The notes under the pieces are model-generated. The model was not told the DNA's origin, made no database searches, and was given only the letters and a program-made list of their open reading frames with translations. From Methylocaldum szegediense (GTDB taxonomy: Bacteria; Pseudomonadota; Gammaproteobacteria; Methylococcales; Methylococcaceae): DNA of 64,000 bases. The DNA lies in NCBI RefSeq assembly GCF_949769195.1, contig NZ_OX458333.1, forward strand, positions 744,001 to 808,000, given 5' to 3'. Shown one piece after another: positions 48,289-55,917 of the stretch. Each line of letters opens with the position of its first letter. The first letter of the stretch is position 1. Made by a program: the position numbers and the translations under genes.

Positions 48289-50961
48289 GTGGCGATAGAA
48301 ACCTTACAGGAACTCTTTCGGCAACTGTCCGGACATGGGCATAAGCCAGCCGTCATAGCTTTTCAGAAAAAGGGAGCCGTAACCTGGTCATTCGGAAAAC
48401 TCGCCCACGCCGCTCGGTGCTTAGGGGCAGGGTTAACCACGGCGGGGTTGCGCCCGGGCGATACCGTAGGACTCTTCGCGCCTAACAGCCCGGAGTGGGT
48501 GGCTGCCTGTTTCGGTGCGATTCATGAAGGAATCGTGCCGGTCTTGATCGATGCCCAGATGGGCGACGACGATCTTCGCCATGTGGCGGCCGATAGCGGA
48601 ATCCGGTGGCTGTTCACCACGCGCCGCCAGCTCCATCGATTGGAACGTTTGGGTTTGAGACGTGATCTCAGGCCGATACTTTTGGACGCGGAGCAGGACG
48701 ACGAACTGAGTTGGCAACGGTTTTCTTCGGATGCGAAGACAACACCCGCGTCGGCTGCGCCCGAAGACATCGCCGTGCTTTTCTACACGTCCGGGACTAC
48801 GGGCGCCCCTAAAGGCGTGCCGCTGAGCCACAGGAATCTCGCGAGCAATCTTCAGGGCATACTCGATCTTCACATGGTGGGCGAGCAGGAGCGATTTCTC
48901 CTACCTTTGCCCCTGCATCATGTCTATCCCTTCACCATAGGCTTGCTGACACCGTTCGGCGCGGGGGCTCCCGTCATCTTTCCGCTGTCTCTGACCGGCC
49001 CCGAGCTGTTGCGGGCGCTGAGAGAGGGAAGGGCCACGTTCCTGGTGGGCGTTCCCAGGATGTACGAAGCGTTGTTCGAGGCGATCGAAACTCAGGTTCG
49101 CCAGCGTGGACGTATGGTGTATGGGTTGTTTCGTTACAGCCTGGATCTCGCGGCCGCGCTGCGCCGGCGTTCGGACTTTGCCGTCGGCCGCCATTTGTTC
49201 GCCTTCCTCCACCGCCATTTTGCTCCGGACCTGCGCATGATGCTGTGCGGCGGCGCGATGCTCGCGCCCGATCTGGCCTTCAAGCTTGCCGGCCTCGGCT
49301 ACGATCTCGCCACAGGCTACGGCCTCACCGAAACCTCACCCGTATTGACGTTTAACGTCCCTGGCCGAAGCCGCTTGGATACCGTCGGAGCGCCTTTGGC
49401 CGGCGTGGAAATCCGTATCGCGGAGCCGGCGGCCGAACACGGGGAGGTGCTGGCTAGGGGGCCCAACGTGTTTTCGGGCTACCGAAACCTGCCGGACCTG
49501 AACCGCGAGGTGTTTACGGACGATGGTTTCTTCCGCACCGGCGATCTCGGCTACTTGGAAGACGGGTACCTGCGCCTGGTCGGACGCGCCTCGGAAATGC
49601 TGGTGCTGTCCGGAGGCGAAAATATCCGTCCTGACCACGTCGAGGAGGTTCTGGCTCGAGGTCCGCACATCAAGGAGGTTGCCGTCCTGGAGAAAAACGG
49701 TCGATTGGCGGCCCTGGTCGTTCCGGCGCCGGGTGCGACTCGCGAGGGCGGAAATCTCGATGCGCTGATCCGCAAGGATATCGAAACGCAGTCGGCAAGC
49801 TTGCCCTCACATCATCAAATCAGCGACTACGTGATTACGCCGGATCCGCTGCCCCGAACCCACCTCGGCAAGCTCAGGCGGTTCGAACTCGATGCCATCT
49901 ACGAGCAAGCCAAACAAAAAGGCAAGGCTGCAGCCTCGGAGCTCGGACCGCTGCCGTTGGAACGCATGGCGCCGGAAGACCGGGAATTGCTGGAGGAGCC
50001 GAACGCTCGCCAAGTCTGGCAGTGGATGGCCGAGCGCTTTCCCGATGTGCGCCTGACGCCGGGTACCCATCTTAGGATGGACCTGGCAGTGGATTCGCTC
50101 GAATGGCTGACGCTCACCTTGGAAATGGGTACGGCTACCGGAATCGAGCTGGACCAGGATGCCATCAGCCGCGTACAGACCGTCCGCGATCTGTTGCGGG
50201 AAGCCGCCGCAGCGAGCACTGGAACAGGGGGCGAAGCCCAGGATCTGCTGGCGCGGCTCGCTCAGCCCGAAGCCTTGCTGGACGAGGATCAGCGCCGTTG
50301 GGTCGAGCCGCCCGGTACCTGGTCGAGCGCCTTGGGCATCCTGTTGTTCGGGTTCGACCGCTGGCTGATGGAACGGGCGTTCAATGTGAGCGCCCAGGGA
50401 CTGGAACGGCTACCGTCGAAACAGCCGTTCATCTTGGTCCCGAATCATGTCAGCTATCTCGATGCCATGGCCATCGCGGCAGTCCTGCCGCGGGAGATGC
50501 TATTGCGGACCAGTTGGGCGGGTTATATCGGGGTCATGTTCAGGAACGCTTTGATGCGTCAGGTCAGCCGTTCGACCGGCACATTCCCAGTCGATCCGAA
50601 GCGCGGCCCTTTGGCCAGTCTCGCTTTGGGTGTGTTGGCGCTCCACCGCGGGAACAATCTGGTCTGGTTTGCCGAGAGCGGCCGTTCGGAAAGCGGCGAA
50701 CTCCAGCCTTTCGAGAGCGGAATCGGACTGTTGCTCCGCGCGGCGGGTGTGCTGGCCGTGCCGGCATGGGTAGGCGGGACCTACATGGCTTTGCCGGTAG
50801 GGAGTTGGCTGCTGCGTTTGCGGCCGATAGAAGTCCGCTTCGGCACGCCAGCGACAGCGGAGGAATTGGAGCGGGAGGGACATGGCAAGCGTCCGGAACA
50901 GCGTATCGCCTCGGCGCTGCATGACCGCGTCGCGCGGTTGGGTTCCGGTTCAGGCACGTAG
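48289..50961 (+). CDS. AMP-ligase / acyl carrier / PlsC acyltransferase fusion
   Basis: The 890-aa protein has three enzyme modules. Residues 1-540 are an AMP-forming acyl-CoA synthetase-type ligase (FYTSGTTGAPKGVP, YGLTETSPV, TGDLGYLEDGYLRLVGR). Residues about 570-650 form an acyl-carrier-like domain with DSLEW, whose Ser603 could carry phosphopantetheine. Residues about 690-880 are a PlsC-type acyltransferase with NHVSYLD (His720, Asp725). It would activate a fatty acid, hold it and transfer it to a lyso-lipid, much like Aas. The start codon is GTG at 48289; no stronger start is near. It has no signal peptide, and helices near 695-715 and 755-775 may touch the membrane. Confidence 0.85.
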   Translation: MAIETLQELFRQLSGHGHKPAVIAFQKKGAVTWSFGKLAHAARCLGAGLTTAGLRPGDTVGLFAPNSPEWVAACFGAIHEGIVPVLIDAQMGDDDLRHVAADSGIRWLFTTRRQLHRLERLGLRRDLRPILLDAEQDDELSWQRFSSDAKTTPASAAPEDIAVLFYTSGTTGAPKGVPLSHRNLASNLQGILDLHMVGEQERFLLPLPLHHVYPFTIGLLTPFGAGAPVIFPLSLTGPELLRALREGRATFLVGVPRMYEALFEAIETQVRQRGRMVYGLFRYSLDLAAALRRRSDFAVGRHLFAFLHRHFAPDLRMMLCGGAMLAPDLAFKLAGLGYDLATGYGLTETSPVLTFNVPGRSRLDTVGAPLAGVEIRIAEPAAEHGEVLARGPNVFSGYRNLPDLNREVFTDDGFFRTGDLGYLEDGYLRLVGRASEMLVLSGGENIRPDHVEEVLARGPHIKEVAVLEKNGRLAALVVPAPGATREGGNLDALIRKDIETQSASLPSHHQISDYVITPDPLPRTHLGKLRRFELDAIYEQAKQKGKAAASELGPLPLERMAPEDRELLEEPNARQVWQWMAERFPDVRLTPGTHLRMDLAVDSLEWLTLTLEMGTATGIELDQDAISRVQTVRDLLREAAAASTGTGGEAQDLLARLAQPEALLDEDQRRWVEPPGTWSSALGILLFGFDRWLMERAFNVSAQGLERLPSKQPFILVPNHVSYLDAMAIAAVLPREMLLRTSWAGYIGVMFRNALMRQVSRSTGTFPVDPKRGPLASLALGVLALHRGNNLVWFAESGRSESGELQPFESGIGLLLRAAGVLAVPAWVGGTYMALPVGSWLLRLRPIEVRFGTPATAEELEREGHGKRPEQRIASALHDRVARLGSGSGT

Positions 50962-51313
50962 GATGTGGTGAGCGGAGCGAACCGCCCTTCGACGTTGCTC
51001 AGGGCAGGCCTTTCGGCGGAGCTCAGGACAGGCATCGTTCGCGGGCGCGATTGGTGCGGTTCGTTCCTCACCGCACCCTACAGATTATCGGCCGTAGGAT
51101 GTGGTGAGCGAAGCGAACCGCATCGTTCGGGGACATGAACGGTGCGGTTTGTTCTTCACCGAACAGTGCGGATTATCGTCGTGGGAAGTGGTGAGCGAAA
51201 CGAACCGCCCTTTCGCAGAGCTCAGGACAGGCATCATTCGCGAACCACCCTTCGAAGTAGCTCAGGATAGGTGTCATTCGCGAACTGCCTTTGGATAGGA
51301 CAGGCGTAGGCTT
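50962..51313. repeat. Intergenic dispersed repeat array
   Basis: No gene is seen. It contains direct and inverted units TAGGATGTGGTGAGCGGAGC, GTGCGGTTCGTTCCTCACCG and CCTTCGACGTTGCTCAGGGC, in three successive rounds. Confidence 0.75.
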
Positions 51314-51601
51314 ATGGCCAAGGTCATGAACGTGGAGAAGCAGATTTGGGACGTGGAGGGGTTCGCCGTGCGCATTCTCCACCTGGATGGCCGCGACGTG
51401 CGCGGCGACCGCATGGGTTTGCCTCCATATCCTTTCGAAACCCCGGCGAAGAACGATTTGAGCGTGGAGAAATGGAAAGCGACGCGTTTCCGCCAGATCT
51501 ATCCCGGATTTGAAGTGGATGTGGTCGACTCGGACGGCGCCTCGGTGCATGGAAATACCCGGCTCGGCACCGTTCGGGACACTTATCTAGACGAGGAATA
51601 G
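51314..51601 (+). CDS. Small conserved-looking hypothetical protein
   Basis: The 95-aa protein is hydrophilic with no signal peptide or membrane segment. It reads as a compact domain (VEKQIWDVEGFAVRILHLDG, then WKATRFRQIYPGFEVDVVD). I do not recognise the family. Codon use resembles real genes of the region. The ribosome binding site is weak, so the start could be at the internal ATG at 51326. Confidence 0.55.
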   Translation: MAKVMNVEKQIWDVEGFAVRILHLDGRDVRGDRMGLPPYPFETPAKNDLSVEKWKATRFRQIYPGFEVDVVDSDGASVHGNTRLGTVRDTYLDEE

Positions 51602-51913
51602 TGTGTTTCCGTCTCTTCCGTAGAGCAAGACAGCACGTAGGATGAGGTGGCGAAAGATCGTCCCTCGATTAGTGCGGTTCGTTCCTCACCGCTACAGCAG
51701 CTGAAGTCGTTGGAAATGCCGCCTTGGTAGTCAAAATGCAAGCCGCGGGCAGAGCTGAGGCATGTGGCGACGGGCTTTGCGACCTACAGCGGCACGGTGA
51801 TAGTTCGGCGTTGAAACGTGATCTGCTTTCGAGTGTCGATACAGCAGGTATGAAAAAACGCCGTAGCGGGAGCGGTGCCGCTCTCTGGCATTCAGGCGAC
51901 ACAGGAGGCAATC
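51602..51913. other. Intergenic, short repeat fragment
   Basis: A degraded TAGGATGAGGTGGCGAAAG / GTGCGGTTCGTTCCTCACCG repeat pair lies at 51638-51700. No gene is seen. Confidence 0.5.
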
Positions 51914-53299
51914 ATGTTTTTGGAGACCGTGAGATCTGAAGGGCTTTCGCATTTGTCGTATGTTCTGGGCGACGAGGACGCCGGCGTCTGCGCCGTGATC
52001 GACCCGCGACGGGATATCGAAATCTATCTGGAAATCGCCAAGGACTACGATGTCCGCATCAGCCATATCCTGGAGACTCACGTGCACGAGGATTTCGTGT
52101 CGGGGAGCCGGGAACTCGCGGCGCAGACCGGTGCTCCGATCTACGCCGGCGAGTCGAACGAGCGCACCTTCGACCACGAAGCGGTCAGGGACGGAGACAC
52201 CATTCGGGTCGGGAATCTTTTATTGCAGGTTCTTCACACGCCCGGGCATACCCCTGAGCATGTGTGCTACCAGGTAAGCGGCGGCAAGGGCGCCAAGGCA
52301 CCCTGGGGCGTCTTCACCGGGGATACACTATTCTGCGGCGACGTCGGCCGCACCGATCTGCTCGGAAACGAAGAGGCAGACTCGCTGACTCGACAGCTGT
52401 ATCATTCGCTCTTCGATAAGCTCCTGCCGCTGGGCGACGAGCTGACGATCTACCCGGCTCATGCCAAGGGCTCGCCATGCGGCGGCCATATAGGCGACCG
52501 GCTGACTAGCACACTGGGTTATGAACGGCGCCACAATCCCAAGCTGCAGTTCGACGATGAGGACGGGTTCGTAAAGAATCAGCTCGGATCGTTGCAGCCC
52601 GCTCCGTTCTATTATGCTCACCTGAAAGACGTTAACATCCACGGGCCACGCGTGCTGGCCTGCGTTCCGCCGATTCCGATGCTCGAGCCGCACGTGTTCG
52701 AACTAGAGATGACCAGGCCCGAAACGGTGGTCGTCGATACACGAGAGATCGAGTCCTTCGGCGGAGGGCATATCCGCAACGCATTGAATATCGGCTTGCG
52801 AGCCGAGTTTCCGATGTGGGCCGGGTGGATGCTGAAACCCAACCAGCGAATTTTGCTCGTCCTAGCTGAGGAAGACGATCTCGAAACGGTTCAGCGCCAC
52901 CTGCTTCGGGTCGGGTTCGAGAAAATCGACGGTTATTTGGCCAAAGGCATGCGGGGCTGGTTCGAGGCGGGACTACCCTTCGAGAGCATCCCGGAACTGA
53001 GCGTTCATCAGCTGAAAGGATTAATCGCGGAGGGCGGTAGCGATCTCCAGATATTGGACGTGCGAAGTCCAGCGGAGTGTAGCCAGGGTCATATTCCAGG
53101 CGCGTTGCATCTGTATGCGCCTTATCTGCCTGACCATCTCCATTCCCTGGATCGCACCAAACCGACCGTCACATACTGCGGGAGCGGCTACCGGGCGAGC
53201 ATCGCCGCGAGCGTGTTAAAACGCGGCGGATTCACGGATGTGTACAACGTCCCGGGCAGTATGAAGGCGTGGAAAGCGGCGGGCTACCCGGTCGAATGA
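51914..53299 (+). CDS. Metallo-beta-lactamase-fold hydrolase with two rhodanese domains
   Basis: The 461-aa protein has an N-terminal persulfide-dioxygenase-like metallo-beta-lactamase domain (ETHVHEDFVSGSRELA, HTPGHTPEHVCY, FTGDTLFCGDVGRTDLLG). Two rhodanese domains follow. The first lacks the active cysteine. The second has TVTYCGSGYRAS with Cys422, able to carry a persulfide. Such fusions oxidise glutathione persulfide to sulfite or transfer sulfane sulfur. An AGGAGG ribosome binding site fixes the start at 51914. The encapsulin sulfur operon is only about 2.6 kb downstream, which may reflect related sulfur handling. Confidence 0.9.
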   Translation: MFLETVRSEGLSHLSYVLGDEDAGVCAVIDPRRDIEIYLEIAKDYDVRISHILETHVHEDFVSGSRELAAQTGAPIYAGESNERTFDHEAVRDGDTIRVGNLLLQVLHTPGHTPEHVCYQVSGGKGAKAPWGVFTGDTLFCGDVGRTDLLGNEEADSLTRQLYHSLFDKLLPLGDELTIYPAHAKGSPCGGHIGDRLTSTLGYERRHNPKLQFDDEDGFVKNQLGSLQPAPFYYAHLKDVNIHGPRVLACVPPIPMLEPHVFELEMTRPETVVVDTREIESFGGGHIRNALNIGLRAEFPMWAGWMLKPNQRILLVLAEEDDLETVQRHLLRVGFEKIDGYLAKGMRGWFEAGLPFESIPELSVHQLKGLIAEGGSDLQILDVRSPAECSQGHIPGALHLYAPYLPDHLHSLDRTKPTVTYCGSGYRASIAASVLKRGGFTDVYNVPGSMKAWKAAGYPVE

Positions 53300-53552
53300 G
53301 CGTCTTCTAAAGCAAAGGGGGCAGGAGAAGGCGGCTACGGAAAGACCGCGGGGAGTCCGGCATCACTTTTGGAGCCGTATCCGGCTCGGTTGAAGGGTGT
53401 CCGTCCGGGACCATTCGGCGCTAGGCCATGGCGGTTTGAAGGGATACTTTGGGTTGCGAGACTTCCCTGAGCACTTCTGCGGTCTTGCTCGTTTGGTGCG
53501 CGCCGGACGATATCCGCCAGGGGAGACCATGCCGCAACAGCGCCCGTTTTGA

Positions 53553-53839
53553 TCAACCGCCAGCACGCGCCGGAGCTAATTTCTTTCTATCCGTTTTACA
53601 GCAGTTCTCTAGCGAGGTTTCCAGCGTAGCTGTCACGCACGAGGTCGACATGCATGCCCCGGCAGTTATGTGCATCGTGTCTTTGCCCTGGGAAGGCTGC
53701 GGCAGCCGTATCAACTCCAGATTCTCCACCCCCGGGATCTCGCCGCAGTCGCGCCGTACCATCAGCCGTGCGACCGATTCCAAATCGGTACACGAGGTAC
53801 AGCAGACCGGATTGGGCGTCACGATTTTTTGACGTCCAT
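53553..53839 (-). pseudogene. CBS-domain protein, frameshifted and shortened
   Basis: An ATG at 53839 with a GGAGG ribosome binding site begins MDVKK. One missing base in the A6 run (T6 at 53825-53830) shifts the frame. After correction the protein reads VTPNPVCCTSC, LMVRRDCGEIPGVEN and MSTSCVTATLETSLENCC, parts of two CBS domains. The stretch between them and the C-terminus is shortened, and the frame ends in basic unrelated residues. It looks like a decayed member of the CBS-pair family. Confidence 0.6.
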
Positions 53840-53966
53840 GGGTGTTCCTCCATTCTCGGATTTCTCGCTCGTTCTGGATCGGGCGCCGCGTCGTTGCGGC
53901 GCGTAAGCGAAATAATGGGGCAGGGTGGGGTGGCGAAGGTTCGGCGTGTCGGAGCGAACGAATCGC

Positions 53967-54293
53967 TTAGGATCGAGATAATCCTGATGCGCGCCTCGGG
54001 TGTTCGGCCGCTGAGGCCGGACACTCCGGCGCGGCGGGTTCCGCATGATTCCTGTCGCAAACGCCCGTATCCGGGCCGAGCAGGGAAGAGCGGGTGCGCG
54101 GAGTGGTGGCGAAGTGAAAATGCCGGGGGAGCGTGATCTGTGGATTTCGGCGCTGTAACCGCTCGACGAGATCCAAAATGCGATTGAGTCGGGCACGATC
54201 CGCCTGCGGATCGAGATAGGTCGCATCGGCCGCGTCCAACAACTGCTGAATCAATTCTGGATGGTGGCACAGTCTATGTTTTCTGGTCGCCAT
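53967..54293 (-). CDS. Hypothetical protein, uncertain
   Basis: The 108-aa frame starts MATRKHRLCHHPELIQQLLD with a GAGGGA ribosome binding site. The first 65 residues form plausible helices (ADRARLNRILDLVERLQRRN). The second half is rich in Arg, Pro and Ala and less protein-like, so the true end or frame may differ. No family recognised. Confidence 0.4.
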   Translation of the reverse strand: MATRKHRLCHHPELIQQLLDAADATYLDPQADRARLNRILDLVERLQRRNPQITLPRHFHFATTPRTRSSLLGPDTGVCDRNHAEPAAPECPASAAEHPRRASGLSRS

Positions 54294-54873
54294 CGTTTCC
54301 CTCGGTTTCAAGATCGCTAAAAGTTGCACCTAGTCTCGCGGTATCGTGGATATTCGAAATCTCGGCTAAAAGAAAACCTACTCTGATCAGATGGGCGAGG
54401 AGAAGGTAATCTCGGCGCGGTTCCGACGCTCTGCGGAAGGCGATTTGTGCGTGGAAAATTCCAACGCCGGAGCATTCGGGAAAGCGAGAGCCGTTGTACC
54501 GGATAGCCAACCAATATCGTCGATCTAGGCTTAGATTCAAACATATCATTTCCAGGATCAGACGAACTTGAAGTGAGTCACGAAATCTCGGTTTGCCCTT
54601 TTCCGCAGACGCGTTCGGCTGTCATAAGTGCACGGATATCTACGTACGAGGTCGCACGTATTCCGTTCGGCCCCATGCGGGCGCTTAAATGATAAGCACT
54701 CGAAAGGGCGGTAAGGAAGCGGCATTCGAGCACGGATTAGGGGTGCCGCGTCGCCCCCCAGGATGGGATAGGCCGGCATCCCACCGATCCGAACAAACCG
54801 CCCGATAACTTAAGCGAAGTCTCCTCATTACATATTACATATAGACGATTTCTTCCCGTATGACGGGGGTGTA
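54294..54873. other. Intergenic, no gene recognised
   Basis: Open frames here lack ribosome binding sites and family features. Probably a degraded region. Confidence 0.35.
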
Positions 54874-55404
54874 TTAGCCCTCTACGACCGAGAGGATTTC
54901 AACCGGCACCGGGTGAATCGGCAGTCGCCAGCGGAGCAGACACTCGGTGCCGCGTAGCCAGGAAGCTTCGTCTCGGAAAACCAGCAAAACGGTGGCGAAT
55001 GGGTGTCGACGAGACGCCGCTTTGTTCAACCAATGCGCGCAACAGGGTTCTGGAAAGCCCGAGGCAAGTAAAAGCCACTCGTTTTTACCTGGCGCTGGCT
55101 TTTAGTGCGCAAAATGCAAAGGACCGGTTAAGCCTGAGCGGTAGAGATGATGTAACCGCAGCGTGACCGGGACGAATGTACCGCGTGCGGTTTGTGGAAG
55201 AGGCGGATCAACAGGTACTTCGCGGCACGGGTCGAGTGGAAACTTCCGTACCCCCGTGGTAAAAACCAGTCTTTCGCCGCGACCAATTGGTGCTAGGAGA
55301 TCCGCTTTTTCGAGCAAGCCCTAATCAATTTGTTTCGTGGGCCACTGGACATCTCGCCCGTAATAGAGCACTGTGTCGAGATCAAGGATGACTCGTACAG
55401 GCAT
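54874..55404 (-). pseudogene. Possible decayed gene, one frame with two stops
   Basis: One minus-strand frame runs from an ATG at 55404 (MPVRVILDLDTVLYYGRDVQ) to a final stop at 54874-54876, interrupted only by TAG at 55321-55323 and TAA at 55102-55104. The last piece, WRLPIHPVPVEILSVVEG, reads like a real C-terminus although it has no start of its own. No family recognised. Coincidence is possible. Confidence 0.3.
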
Positions 55405-55484
55405 GCCACGGATCGTTCGGGGTGCCTCGGGAGAACGTAAACCCCATAGGCGAGCGGACGGCGAACGAAATTTTGGAGGTAGAG

Positions 55485-55751
55485 ATGTCATCCACGAGTT
55501 CAACACACCCAGATCCTTCCCTTACCGCCAGCAGTTTTCGGCAGACCTGCGGGTTTTGCGGCTGCGTGTTCCTTGTGGAAATCACTAGGCGTATCTCTTA
55601 TTCGTATTTCTCCAGGTCACTCCAGGACACGCACGGCTATTCCTGTCCCGAGTGTCAGCGCGATTCCCAGATCAAGACTTCAACCCCTCCTCGGGTGAGT
55701 TTGATTTCAAAGCGCACCGACGGCCGCAAAGAGCTTTGTCCGGCTAAATAG
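55485..55751 (+). CDS. Small zinc-ribbon-like protein
   Basis: The 88-aa protein has CGFCGC and CPEC cysteine pairs about 35 residues apart, consistent with one zinc ribbon. A GGAGGT ribosome binding site 5 bp before the ATG at 55485 supports the start. It is polar with no membrane segment. I do not recognise the family. It lies convergent to the encapsulin operon and may be unrelated to it. Confidence 0.6.
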   Translation: MSSTSSTHPDPSLTASSFRQTCGFCGCVFLVEITRRISYSYFSRSLQDTHGYSCPECQRDSQIKTSTPPRVSLISKRTDGRKELCPAK

Positions 55752-55917
55752 ATACGGGCGAAAGCGTCGTCGATTGCATCGCCGTTTTTGGCAAAACCTT
55801 TTGGGACTTCCTGGTCGCCAAAAGGCGCCGGTTAGGGCGTCCGCTAGTGCCTTCGGCGGCGCATTTCGCTCCGTTGTCGCTCTGCTGACTGTGTTCCTTT
55901 CTAGCCGGGGTGAACCC

